The translations under genes and the position numbers were made by a program. The notes below the pieces were generated by a model, which worked only from the letters and a program-made list of their open reading frames with translations, was not told the origin of the DNA and did no database searches. From assembly GCA_029287615.1 (NCBI GenBank), contig JARFQV010000018.1:1-35923 (forward strand): a DNA stretch of 35,923 nt. Direction: 5' to 3'. The DNA is from Pseudomonadota bacterium. GTDB lineage: Bacteria > Pseudomonadota > Gammaproteobacteria > UBA9214. This document shows positions 8,837 through 16,708 of the stretch, piece by piece. Numbering within the stretch: the first letter of the stretch is position 1; every line of letters begins with the position of its first letter.

Positions 8837-9843
8837 GCCACCTTCTCCGCGACTGGCGCTGCCCTCGACGATATCCCGGCCAGTCCAAGGCGCAGCTTGC
8901 CGCTTACCTCATCCGCGGTATTCAGCTGCAGCAGATTGATCGCACGCTGCCTCATCTGTTCCCTGATCTGCCGGTGATGCCGCGCAAGATATTCGCTGCA
9001 GGCATCCTGTCGTGTCCTGGAAAGCAGATCCAGAATACCCGTATTCACACCGTCGGTTACCCCGTACAATCCTGGTGGCGGCGGAGCCAGTTCCAGTGCA
9101 TCGACGATCTGAACGGCCAGCACGTCGTTGTGTCTGCGCAGATACTGCAGGTGCTTGCCACTCGTATCATCCATGGCATAGAAGTCACTCAGGACAAAGA
9201 TCAGGCTGCCGGGGCGTGTCACCCGGCGCAGGCGGCGCAAAGCCTCGTTGAGTCCGTCGGGATGTTGCTCGGCCTTCATGCCGGCTACCGGATCGGTTGC
9301 CGACACCAGCTTTCTGATCAGGCGAAGCACGCCGCGCCGCCGGCCACAGGGCTGCAGCTCCTCGTGTCCACCATTGAACAGCAAGGCACCGATGCGGTCG
9401 CCGTTGGCAACCGCTGCCCAACCGATCAGGGCAGCGGCGCGAGCGGCGATCACAGACTTGTAGGCACCACGTGTACCGAAGAACATGGTGGGATTCAGAT
9501 CCACCATCACCACCACCGGTCTTTCCCTTTCTTCCTGGAACAACTTCACATGTGGTTCGCAGGCCCTCGCCGTGACACGCCAGTCCATATTACGAATGTC
9601 ATCACCCTGCTGATAGCTGCGCGACTCGAGATAGTCCATGCCACGACCGCGAAAACGCGATGCATACCCTCCGGCAAGCATACTACCCACCCGGGAACGA
9701 TTACCCAGTGCGATACCGGCTGCCGCATGCCGCAATTGCAGCAGTTCATCGGCACTGACGCAGGTACCCGGCCCGTATGCAGCGGATGATGCATCCGAGG
9801 GCGTTGCACGCAGGCCTCGCCACCACTTGCGTATCACGCGCAT
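8833..9843 (-). CDS. DUF58 domain-containing protein (MoxR/Bat operon)
   Basis: The 336-residue protein carries the DUF58 core: GRGMDYLESRSYQQGDDIRNMDWRVTAR is the family signature (positions about 66-93; only part of it is needed for recognition). A VWA-like fold follows, with the segment VVVMVDLNPTMFFGT near 109-123 standing in place of a canonical DxSxS MIDAS. No membrane helix is evident, so it is probably cytoplasmic. DUF58 genes nearly always follow a moxR gene; here the gap from moxR is 2 nt and the 3' end overlaps the DUF4381 gene by 4 nt. The exact role is unknown; it is thought to be a partner of the MoxR ATPase. Confidence 0.9.
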   Translation of the reverse strand: MRVIRKWWRGLRATPSDASSAAYGPGTCVSADELLQLRHAAAGIALGNRSRVGSMLAGGYASRFRGRGMDYLESRSYQQGDDIRNMDWRVTARACEPHVKLFQEERERPVVVMVDLNPTMFFGTRGAYKSVIAARAAALIGWAAVANGDRIGALLFNGGHEELQPCGRRRGVLRLIRKLVSATDPVAGMKAEQHPDGLNEALRRLRRVTRPGSLIFVLSDFYAMDDTSGKHLQYLRRHNDVLAVQIVDALELAPPPPGLYGVTDGVNTGILDLLSRTRQDACSEYLARHHRQIREQMRQRAINLLQLNTADEVSGKLRLGLAGISSRAAPVAEKVA

Positions 9844-9845
9844 GA

Positions 9846-10859
9846 TCAGGACACCGGTACCCGCTGCAGCAGCTCTCGTATAAAATCATCCGCGGTGATG
9901 CCATCGGCCTCCGCCTCAAAGGACAACAGCACCCGGTGGCGAAGGGTATCAAAGGCCATTGCCTGGACATCTTCGGGAGAGACATAGTCCCGCCCCAGTA
10001 ACCAGGCATGCGCCCGCGCACAGCGGTCAATTGCAATGGTTCCGCGCGGACTGGCCCCATAGGAAACCCAGCGCGCAAGATCATCTCCATAAGGCGCGGG
10101 TCTGCGGCTGGCGAGCATCAGCTGAACCAGATATTCCTCTACCGGTGGCGCCATGTGCACTGCCAGCACCTCGTTTCTGGCGGCGAAGATCTGCGCCCTG
10201 CTGACGACCTCGGCTACGGCAGGCCGGTCACCGAACTCGGCCAGTGCCTCCTGTCTCGCCAGATGCAGGATCTGCTTTTCGCTGTCCGCACCGGGATAAC
10301 CGATCCGCACATGCATCAGAAAGCGGTCCAGCTGTGCCTCCGGCAGCGGGTAGGTACCCTCGTGTTCGATGGGGTTCTGGGTTGCCATCACCAGAAAAGG
10401 CCGGGGCAGTCCATAGGTGGTCTGACCGACCGTGACCTGGTGCTCGCCCATGGCCTCGAGCAGCGCGGACTGCACCTTCGCCGGCGCGCGGTTCACCTCG
10501 TCGGCAAGCACCAGGTTGTGAAAAATAGGTCCATGCTGAAACTTGAATTCCCCCGTCTGCGGTCGGTAGACCTCGGTGCCGGTCAGGTCACCGGGCAGGA
10601 GATCGGGTGTGAACTGCAGGCGGTGAAAATCGCCTTCCAGTCGCTCCGCCAGTTCCTTGATTGCCGTGGTCTTGGCGAGACCCGGCGCCCCCTCGACCAG
10701 CAGGTGACCATCCGCCAGCAAAGCGATCAACAGGCGATCGACCAGCACCTCCTGGCCGATGATTCGTTCTCCCAGTTGCTGGCGAAGTCGCAGAAATGCA
10801 CTATGGGCGGGACTCATGGATTCGGTTTCGCTCTTCATCAGTGTCAGTGGATTCATCAT
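9846..10859 (-). CDS. MoxR-family AAA+ ATPase
   Basis: The 337-residue protein has a Walker A motif GAPGLAKT at 57-64, a Walker B region NLVLADEVNRAP at 115-126 with Asp120-Glu121, and the sensor 1 segment VMATQNP near 157-163. These place it in the MoxR branch of AAA+ ATPases, chaperone-like enzymes thought to insert cofactors or assemble VWA-domain complexes. It heads the moxR-DUF58-DUF4381-batA-batB/C-batD run and presumably acts on the VWA proteins. Start choice is uncertain: ATG at 10859 has only a weak AAGAG upstream, and in-frame ATGs at 10838 and 10817 would still leave a full AAA domain. Confidence 0.93.
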   Translation of the reverse strand: MMNPLTLMKSETESMSPAHSAFLRLRQQLGERIIGQEVLVDRLLIALLADGHLLVEGAPGLAKTTAIKELAERLEGDFHRLQFTPDLLPGDLTGTEVYRPQTGEFKFQHGPIFHNLVLADEVNRAPAKVQSALLEAMGEHQVTVGQTTYGLPRPFLVMATQNPIEHEGTYPLPEAQLDRFLMHVRIGYPGADSEKQILHLARQEALAEFGDRPAVAEVVSRAQIFAARNEVLAVHMAPPVEEYLVQLMLASRRPAPYGDDLARWVSYGASPRGTIAIDRCARAHAWLLGRDYVSPEDVQAMAFDTLRHRVLLSFEAEADGITADDFIRELLQRVPVS

Positions 10860-10913
10860 TATATACTCTTGGCTTGATTTCGTTCGTTATGGTTGCATCG
10901 GCGGGTACCGGAC

Positions 10914-11552
10914 CTATGCCCCTTTTCCACTGATCGTGACCGTATCGATCACCATTTCATACTCGGCCGCCCTGAGTGCCTCCAGCGCCCGGGGAAAATC
11001 CTCTGCGGCAAGGGCTTTTCGGGCAGCACTCAGCTGTCTCTGCAATGGGGCAAGGGGCATATCCACGTAGTAATATCTCATCTCCAGGCCGGTCTCCCCG
11101 AGCGCGTTGATCACCTTTTCGTGTTCTCCACGCATAATGTGGGGCTGCAGCCGCTGAATATCCAGCCTGAGCTGCCCGGTGATTTCAACTTCCTCGCCAA
11201 TCCCGATCTGCGCATAAAGCGGCACCAGGCCGTCCGCGCCCGCATCCCCCATTTCCTCCAGGATCTTCAGGGCACCGTCCAGGTACCGGTCCGCCTCTTT
11301 GATTTCATCGGCCTCCAGGAGTTCTCTGGCCGCAATGACATAGGACCAGGACCGACGCCCGTCCCCGGAACGCTGCATGGCCAGATCCGCATCGCGGTCT
11401 TCCCTACCGGCTGGTACCGGCAGATTCGCTGCCACCGGTTCCCGAGCCTTCTGCGATTCCGCCGAGCGCTGATCCAGGCCGGCCAGCGATACCACCGCGA
11501 CAGCGCCACCCAGCACGGCGATCAGGGGAAATTTTTTCCAGTGTCTGTTCAT
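10914..11552 (-). CDS. YfdX-family periplasmic protein
   Basis: The 212-residue protein has an N-terminal hydrophobic signal or anchor (FPLIAVLGGAVAVVSLAGL). The mature part is helical and, from memory of the E. coli YfdX sequence, lines up along its length: an early AARELLEADEIKEADRYLDGA helix pair, a central YAQIGIGEEVE strand and a C-terminal MPLAPLQRQLSAARKALA segment. YfdX is a periplasmic protein linked to acid and drug tolerance; its mechanism is not settled. The ATG is preceded by AGAGGA at about 8 nt. It lies 54 nt upstream of moxR on the same strand, so it may be the first gene of the Bat transcript. The family call is pattern-based. Confidence 0.68.
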   Translation of the reverse strand: MNRHWKKFPLIAVLGGAVAVVSLAGLDQRSAESQKAREPVAANLPVPAGREDRDADLAMQRSGDGRRSWSYVIAARELLEADEIKEADRYLDGALKILEEMGDAGADGLVPLYAQIGIGEEVEITGQLRLDIQRLQPHIMRGEHEKVINALGETGLEMRYYYVDMPLAPLQRQLSAARKALAAEDFPRALEALRAAEYEMVIDTVTISGKGA

Positions 11553-11749
11553 CTGTTGTATCCTCTGCTTGGAATGTGCAAGACCCTGTTCAGGCTGGAT
11601 AACAGATTACCCGCCCGCCGGTTACCGGTGACTTTCCGGGACATTACATAAATTTCATATTTCCGGTCAGATGCACGCACCAGGACAATGACACCGCCAA
11701 GTAACCCGTGCGCCTGGCGGCACGGCGCCTTGCCTGATGAATAACACCG

Positions 11750-13231
11750 ATGTTTCCCGTTGATCCCGGACAAATGAGCGATATCAGCATTCTTACCCTG
11801 GCCCTGTTGATGCTGCACTGGGGCCTCATCATCGGATTTACCATTCGTGTGATCATGCGTCGCCGCCCGGTGGGTGTTTCCCTCGCCTGGATCGCCATCA
11901 TCTTCAGCGTCCCCCTGCTGGGTGTCCTGACCTACCTGGCCATCGGAGAGAACCGGATCAGCGAACAGTATGTGAGACGCGCCAGGGCGATCCGGGCTGA
12001 ATATGTCCAGTGGCAGAAATCCCTCGATGAGCAGGCCCTAATCGACCACTCGGAACTTTATGCCGAGGCATCCCCCTTGCTGAATCAGGCCAGATCCGTC
12101 AGTGGTTTTCCCGCCCTTCCGGGGAACCGCCTGAAACTCATCGAGGACTTCCAGTCGGTCTTCCGGTCCATCATCGACGATATCGATCGGTGCAAACGTA
12201 CCTGTCATCTGGAATTCTATATCTGGCATCCTGGCGGCCTGGCGGATGGACTGCAGGACGCGCTGCTCCGTGCGGTGAAACGCGGTGTGACCTGCCGCGT
12301 ACTCGTTGATGCCTTCGGCAGCAAGGGCTTTCTGGCCAGCCCGTCCACCAGGGTCATGCGCGAGGCCGGTATCGAGGTGCAGGACGCCCTGCCAGCCGGC
12401 ATACTCTACATGTTCTTGTCCAGGGCAGACCTGCGCAATCACCGCAAGCTGATCGTTATCGATGGCGAGATTGCCTATACCGGCAGCCAGAATCTGGTGG
12501 ACCCCCGCAATTTCAAGCAGGATGCCGGCGTGGGCCAGTGGATCGACGCGATGGTCAGGATCGATGGCCCGGCGGTCGAGGCCCTGGCCGGTTCGTTTAT
12601 TCAGGACTGGGAGGTTGCCACGGGGGTCGGGCTGGACCGCCTCAGGTCCAACAGCGATATCAGGCCCCTGCCCACTACCGGCACCGTGCCGGTACAGGCC
12701 GTACCATCCGGACCGGGGTGGATGCCGATGGCCATACACCAGCTGCTGCTCACCACGCTGTATGCGGCACGCAGGGAACTGATCATAACCACACCGTATT
12801 TTGTCCCGGATGAGTCGCTGCTCTCGGCGCTTGTCTCCGCCGCGCACAAGGGCGTGGATGTCAGGCTGATTCTACCCGAGCGCAACGACTCCCTGCTGGT
12901 GCACTACTCCAGCCGCTCCTATTATGCGGATCTCCTGACTGCCGGCGTGCACATCCACTGTTTTCAGGGAGGTTTACTGCATACCAAGTCGATTAGCGTG
13001 GATGGTGAACTCTGCCTGTTCGGCTCCGTCAATATGGATATGCGCAGCATCTGGATCAACTTTGAGCTCAGTCTGCTGGTCTATGACCGCGAGTTCACCC
13101 GCGAGTTGAGGCAGATGCAGCTGAACTACATCTCCAGATCGGTGGCAATCGATTCGCACGACTGGCAACGGCGCCCGCGCTGGGAGCATTTCATCGAGAA
13201 TGGCGTGCGTCTGGCCAGCCCGCTTCTCTAG
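11750..13231 (+). CDS. cls: Cardiolipin synthase (phospholipase D superfamily)
   Basis: The 493-residue protein has two N-terminal membrane helices (about 12-34 and 44-62). Two HKD phospholipase D motifs follow: HRKLIVID at 231-238 followed by GSQN, and HTKSISVD at 411-418 followed by GSVNMD. It condenses two phosphatidylglycerols to cardiolipin and glycerol at the inner membrane. Length and layout match ClsA-type synthases. The start at 11750 and the in-frame ATG at 11774 are both plausible, and neither has a strong ribosome binding site. The gene is divergent from the yfdX-like gene and convergent with the histidine kinase. Its TAG stop lies inside the arm of the palindrome that follows. 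Confidence 0.93.
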   Translation: MFPVDPGQMSDISILTLALLMLHWGLIIGFTIRVIMRRRPVGVSLAWIAIIFSVPLLGVLTYLAIGENRISEQYVRRARAIRAEYVQWQKSLDEQALIDHSELYAEASPLLNQARSVSGFPALPGNRLKLIEDFQSVFRSIIDDIDRCKRTCHLEFYIWHPGGLADGLQDALLRAVKRGVTCRVLVDAFGSKGFLASPSTRVMREAGIEVQDALPAGILYMFLSRADLRNHRKLIVIDGEIAYTGSQNLVDPRNFKQDAGVGQWIDAMVRIDGPAVEALAGSFIQDWEVATGVGLDRLRSNSDIRPLPTTGTVPVQAVPSGPGWMPMAIHQLLLTTLYAARRELIITTPYFVPDESLLSALVSAAHKGVDVRLILPERNDSLLVHYSSRSYYADLLTAGVHIHCFQGGLLHTKSISVDGELCLFGSVNMDMRSIWINFELSLLVYDREFTRELRQMQLNYISRSVAIDSHDWQRRPRWEHFIENGVRLASPLL

Positions 13232-13274
13232 CCCGTATTTCTCACCGCGGGGCGAGGTGAGAAATACGGGCTAG
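13228..13274. terminator. Perfect palindrome between cls and the kinase gene, probable bidirectional terminator (type A repeat)
   Basis: Two perfect 19-nt arms, CTAGCCCGTATTTCTCACC and GGTGAGAAATACGGGCTAG, flank the 9-nt loop GCGGGGCGA. The TAG stops of both convergent genes lie inside the outer CTAG tetranucleotides, so the element fills the whole gap between them. There is no long T run, but the ATTT/AAAT parts of the arms and the position between convergent genes suit a bidirectional transcription barrier. Related copies occur at 14709-14869, 20342-20377 and 34348-34364, which marks it as a dispersed repeat. Confidence 0.8.
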
Positions 13275-14668
13275 CGGCCTGTTAACAGGCCCTGATCGGT
13301 TGAGATGTCCGGGCCGGGCGCAAACCGGATCACTGCCCGCAGGCCAGGCCGGTTGTCCTCCAGCACCAGCGACATACCGTGCAGCTTCACTACCGCCGCA
13401 CAGAGGCTGAGTCCCAGCCCATTGCCAGGCGTGGAACGGCTTTGCTCCAGCCGGAAGAACCGCTGCAACACCTGCTCCCGGGATTCGGCGGGGATACCCG
13501 GTCCGCTGTCGGCGATGACCAGACCTTCTGCATCCAGCTGAATCCGGATCCGGCCGCCGGTCGGCGTGTACTTGATGGCATTATCGAGGAAATTAGCCAC
13601 CGCCTGAAACAGCAGGTTCCGGTCACCGGCGGTGTGCGCACCCGGGTCCAGCTGCATTGAAAGCTGCTGATTCCTGGATTCGGCAAGCGGCTCATACAGT
13701 TCCACCACATCCCTGACCAGGGCCTCCATATCGACATCCACGAAGGCCTCGCGACGCGCCGCCGATTCCGCCCTCGCGATACGCATCAGGGAATTGAAGG
13801 TCGACAAGAGCTGATCGGCCTCTGCTACCGCCTGCTCAACCAGATCCCTGCCCTCGCCGCCTGCATCAATCTGCAGGCTCATCAGTTCCAGCCGGTTGCG
13901 CAGCCGCGCCAGTGGGGTACGCAGGTCGTGGGCGATATTGTCAGAGACCCGCCGGACATCCTCCATCAGGGACTCTATGCGATCCAGCATGTTATTGAGA
14001 TTCCCCGCCAGGACATCGAAATCATCCCCCCTGCCCCGGGTGGGAATACGGCGCGAGAGTTCGCCATTCATGATCTCGCGGCTGGTCTGGTTGATGGTCT
14101 CGATACGACGCACCATGCTGCGACTCATCATCGTCCCTCCGGCACCGGCCAGGACCAGGGTGATGACCACACCCCATACCAGGGTACGAATGATCAGCCC
14201 CCTGGTTTTTTCCAGTTCATGTACATCCCGGCCCACGAGCAGACGGAAGCCACCTGACAAGCGGAAGGCGCGTGCACGGCCCCGATGGATATCCGCACCG
14301 TCGTTGCCCGCCTGCTCCAGGCGAAAATTCAGCCAGCCTTCCGCGTCTTCCTGTACGTTCGGCCAGCGGTCCAGGTTGCCGACCAGTGGAACCAGCGTGT
14401 CCGTGGTCAACAGATAGATGGATGAACCGGTTGGCTTGCGAGACAGCCTCTCCGTTATCAATGACGTCAGTCCGGCCAGCCCGGTTAATTCATAGCGTCC
14501 CGCGAGGCCGGCTATCTCCGCCTCGATCGTCTCATCGGTCTGGTTGACCATAAACGCTACCGTGGACCAGTAGATAAAACCCAGCAGGATGAGCACGGAG
14601 GTACCGAACAGTACCATGTAAATCAGTGCAAGCCGCAAGGTGGAACTGTGGATCAGCGTCGATGCCAT
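13271..14668 (-). CDS. Two-component sensor histidine kinase with HAMP domain
   Basis: The 465-residue inner-membrane kinase has a first helix at about 13-35, a periplasmic domain of about 120 residues, a second helix at about 158-180 and a HAMP linker to about 235. The HisKA motif NIAHDLRTPLARLR carries the phosphoacceptor His247. The ATPase domain shows the N box (LDNAIKYTPTGG), G1 (IADSGPGIP) and G2 (GNGLGLSL). The architecture is of the EnvZ/PhoQ/CzcS class; the stimulus cannot be read from sequence. It follows the response regulator but is separated by a 197-nt gap filled by a nested palindrome, which could lower kinase expression relative to the regulator. The last codons (GLLTG) are encoded by a 16-bp palindrome. 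Confidence 0.93.
   Translation of the reverse strand: MASTLIHSSTLRLALIYMVLFGTSVLILLGFIYWSTVAFMVNQTDETIEAEIAGLAGRYELTGLAGLTSLITERLSRKPTGSSIYLLTTDTLVPLVGNLDRWPNVQEDAEGWLNFRLEQAGNDGADIHRGRARAFRLSGGFRLLVGRDVHELEKTRGLIIRTLVWGVVITLVLAGAGGTMMSRSMVRRIETINQTSREIMNGELSRRIPTRGRGDDFDVLAGNLNNMLDRIESLMEDVRRVSDNIAHDLRTPLARLRNRLELMSLQIDAGGEGRDLVEQAVAEADQLLSTFNSLMRIARAESAARREAFVDVDMEALVRDVVELYEPLAESRNQQLSMQLDPGAHTAGDRNLLFQAVANFLDNAIKYTPTGGRIRIQLDAEGLVIADSGPGIPAESREQVLQRFFRLEQSRSTPGNGLGLSLCAAVVKLHGMSLVLEDNRPGLRAVIRFAPGPDISTDQGLLTGR
13276..13291. repeat. 16-bp perfect palindrome with GTTAAC core in the kinase 3' end
   Basis: GGCCTGTTAACAGGCC is a perfect palindrome that encodes the last residues GLLTG of the histidine kinase. 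It directly abuts the 47-bp palindrome of the terminator region, so 64 nt hold two adjacent palindromes. The core CTGTTAACA is shared with the 52-bp palindrome at 15851-15902, which suggests a second small repeat family (type D). This could have modified the kinase C-terminus, but that is inference. Confidence 0.55.
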
Positions 14669-14708
14669 ACGGTAAACACCAACGCGTTTCGGGCCATCAG
14701 ACCTGGCA

Positions 14709-14869
14709 CGTATTTATCACTGCGGGACGAGATGATCGCGCAGAGAATTGGATTCACAATGTATTTTCTGAAGAAGCGGAATACGCAGTGTATTTCCGAC
14801 TGAAGAAAATACATTGTGGATTCAAGGATCAAGTGAGGGCTCGTCATCGTGGTGATAAATACGGGCTAG
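14709..14869. repeat. Nested multi-arm palindrome between response regulator and kinase genes (type A copy, interrupted)
   Basis: The outer arms CGTATTTATCAC (14709-14720) and GTGATAAATACG (14852-14863) match the arms of the cls/kinase palindrome, and the right arm again ends in GGGCTAG, with the stop codon of the response regulator inside it. Within lies a second perfect pair, CACAATGTATTTTCT (14755-14769) and AGAAAATACATTGTG (14804-14818). At the centre is a third pair, GGAATAC and GTATTTCC, with one bulge (14778-14797). The left 27 nt (14709-14735) match the first element across its loop at 23 of 27 positions. It looks like a type A repeat split by, or fused with, another palindromic element. 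Confidence 0.7.
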
Positions 14870-15549
14870 CCCTGATCCGGTGCCTTCAGGCAATAACCCG
14901 CTCCACGAACCGTATGCAACAGCGGCGTTTCGAACCCCTTGTCCAGCTTGCCTCGCAGACGGCTGATATGAACATCGATTACGTTTGTCTGTGGATCGAA
15001 GTGATAATCCCAGAGACTCTCGAGCAACATGGTACGGGTCACTACCTGCCCGGCATGTTGCATCAGGTACTCCAGCAAGCGGTACTCGCGCGGCTGAAGC
15101 GTGAGCGGGCGCCCGGCCCGTTTTACGGTGCGCGCCAGCAGATCCATTTCCAGATCCGCCACCCGGAGTACTGTTTCCACGGTGGCAGGCCGGTTACGGC
15201 GCAGCAGTGCCTCCAGGCGCGCCAGCAATTCCGAGAAGGCAAAGGGCTTGACCAGGTAATCGTCCCCCCCCGAGCGCAAGCCCTCCACGCGGTCATCGAT
15301 TTCACCAAGCGCGCTCAGGATCAGGACCGGCGTCTCCTGTCCGGATGCGCGCAGGGTTTTGATGATCGACAATCCGTCCAGACCGGGCAACATCCGGTCC
15401 ACGACCATGGCTTCATAACTGTTTTCCATGGCCATGAACAGGCCCTCCTTTCCATCTGCGGCACGGTCCGCGCCATGACCGCTCTCCGCCAGGCCCTTGG
15501 TTATATAGGCGGCGGTCTCTTCATCATCTTCGATTACAAGTACCTGCAT
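14866..15549 (-). CDS. OmpR/PhoB-family response regulator
   Basis: The 227-residue protein has a receiver domain with the acidic pocket EDD at 7-9, phosphoacceptor Asp51 and Lys101 (in LVKPF), followed by a winged-helix DNA-binding domain. The C-terminal signature VIDVHISRLRGKLD ... LLHTVRGAGYCL is typical of OmpR-type regulators of the CzcR/CusR/QseB group. It starts 6 nt after a small membrane protein gene and precedes the histidine kinase, its likely partner. Its TAG stop is part of the palindromic repeat arm that follows. Target genes are not visible in the window. Confidence 0.93.
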   Translation of the reverse strand: MQVLVIEDDEETAAYITKGLAESGHGADRAADGKEGLFMAMENSYEAMVVDRMLPGLDGLSIIKTLRASGQETPVLILSALGEIDDRVEGLRSGGDDYLVKPFAFSELLARLEALLRRNRPATVETVLRVADLEMDLLARTVKRAGRPLTLQPREYRLLEYLMQHAGQVVTRTMLLESLWDYHFDPQTNVIDVHISRLRGKLDKGFETPLLHTVRGAGYCLKAPDQG

Positions 15550-15555
15550 ATCCGC

Positions 15556-15810
15556 TCAACTTGATTTCCTCGTGGATATGGACTCGCCCGGCAAGACCTC
15601 GTACTCACCCTCCAGTACTTCACTCCCCGAACCGGTTTCCCGAAGTGCACGGCGAAGCCGCCACGATCGTATCGCCACAACGGCTGTCAGCAGCACGGCC
15701 ACGAACACTCCGATCAGCAGTGAAACCGTGACAACAGCAACTATCGCCACCATCATCAGCAGCCCGCCCGCCAGGGCAAAAAACTGTGGAAATCTCTCAT
15801 TCAGACCCAT
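15556..15810 (-). CDS. Small two-helix membrane protein, first gene of the two-component operon
   Basis: An 84-residue protein beginning MGLNERFPQF. It has a long hydrophobic stretch at about 10-47 (two helices) rich in Val, Ala and Leu. A basic segment (RSWRLRRALRE) follows, then an acidic C-terminal tail (EVLEGEYEVLPGE). I recognise no family. The ATG at 15810 is preceded by GAGAGAAAAG; an in-frame GTG at 15822 is the alternative. The stop is 6 nt before the response regulator, so it is almost certainly co-transcribed. It could be an accessory or target of the two-component system, but nothing in the sequence proves this. Confidence 0.65.
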   Translation of the reverse strand: MGLNERFPQFFALAGGLLMMVAIVAVVTVSLLIGVFVAVLLTAVVAIRSWRLRRALRETGSGSEVLEGEYEVLPGESISTRKSS

Positions 15811-15850
15811 CTTTTCTCTCACTCATTGATTACCGTCCTCCCGCATCAGG

Positions 15851-15902
15851 GTCTGTTAACACCAGGAATATCGTCGCGGCGATCTTCCTGGTGTTAACAG
15901 AC
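15851..15902. repeat. 52-bp palindrome with GTTAAC core between divergent genes (type D repeat)
   Basis: Perfect 18-nt arms GTCTGTTAACACCAGGAA and TTCCTGGTGTTAACAGAC enclose 16 nt that are themselves partly self-complementary (ATCG ... CGAT), giving a near-complete 52-bp palindrome. It lies upstream of both the minus-strand two-component operon and the plus-strand CBS gene. A simple 3'-end terminator role is therefore unlikely. The CTGTTAACA segment is shared with the palindrome at 13276-13291. Cruciform formation, a regulator site or a small REP/MITE-like element are all possible. Confidence 0.7.
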
Positions 15903-16088
15903 TCTAGTATCTCACTACTGTAATTACGGAAGAATGGATGGAATATTACCGGTTTGTAATGATACCTGAGGGACCTGCACCCATGCCCGGCCTGTATGCT
16001 TACACATTCATCGGATTTACAATATCATTGTATAGGATTGCGGCAAGGAAGGCTCGAACGGGCACGCCCCGGAACCTCAAGAAAAACC

Positions 16089-16523
16089 ATGAAACACATA
16101 CCCAGAATCCTGTCAGTGATGACACCCTTTCCCTATTCGGTCGAACTGCATACCCCGCTTCACAAGGCGAGGGAATTGATGAATGCACATGATATCCGCC
16201 ATCTGCCGGTGACAGACAAACACGAACTGGTCGGCATCATCTCGGATCGGGATATCCGCTTGCTTGCCGACAATGAATGCAAGGGCACGGATGGATCGCC
16301 CCTCATCGTTCGTGATGTCTTCGTGGATAATCCGCATATCGTCGACCTCAACGAGCCGCTGGACAATGTCCTGTTCACCATGGCCGAGCGGCATATCGAT
16401 TCCACCCTGGTTACGCGCAAGGGTCAGCTGGCCGGTCTGTTTACCATCACCGATGCATACCGGGCCTTCGGCGAATTTCTGCGCGAACACTTCCTGCCAG
16501 GGGACGGAAATGATGCGGCATAG
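16089..16523 (+). CDS. CBS-domain-pair protein
   Basis: A 144-residue cytoplasmic protein made of two CBS domains in tandem. The first covers about 8-60 with the hallmark HDIRHLPVTDKHELVGIISDRDIR, and the second about 75-130 ending in AGLFTITDAYRAF. CBS pairs bind adenine nucleotides or other adenosyl ligands and act as energy sensors. As a stand-alone module the partner is unknown. I chose the ATG at 16089 because it gives the usual short lead-in (MKHIPRILSVMTPFPYSV). The longer frame from 15996 adds 31 residues of non-CBS character. The ribosome binding site is weak (AAGAAAAA). The gene stands alone, followed by 185 nt before the MCE operon. Confidence 0.88.
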   Translation: MKHIPRILSVMTPFPYSVELHTPLHKARELMNAHDIRHLPVTDKHELVGIISDRDIRLLADNECKGTDGSPLIVRDVFVDNPHIVDLNEPLDNVLFTMAERHIDSTLVTRKGQLAGLFTITDAYRAFGEFLREHFLPGDGNDAA

Positions 16524-16670
16524 GAACTGCCGCCCCGCTCACTCTTTCCGGATGAAAGTGACCGATGCAGGACCGTAGAACCATCCGCAGGATTCATGTC
16601 GCCGGCACCCTGCACTTCACCACTCGCGCTGCAAACCCGGTTATGCCTGGACAGGCAACCGGTATTTCAA

Positions 16671-16699
16671 TTGCCAATTATTTTGGCGGTATGTAGACT
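16671..16699 (+). promoter_or_regulatory. Candidate sigma70 promoter of the MCE operon
   Basis: TTGCCA (16671-16676) and TAGACT (16694-16699) are separated by 17 nt. Transcription from here would start close to the ATG at 16709, giving an almost leaderless mRNA, and no Shine-Dalgarno is visible before that ATG. The spacer and -35 also contain the inverted repeat GCCAA-TTATT-TTGGC, which could be an operator. This is a pattern match only. Confidence 0.4.
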
Positions 16700-16708
16700 G
16701 CTGAAATT

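Noticed and set aside
11549-11818. 89-codon minus-strand frame whose stop overlaps the yfdX-like start by 4 nt
   Set aside because: It begins inside the cls 5' region on the opposite strand, has no ribosome site, and its product lacks any protein-like pattern.
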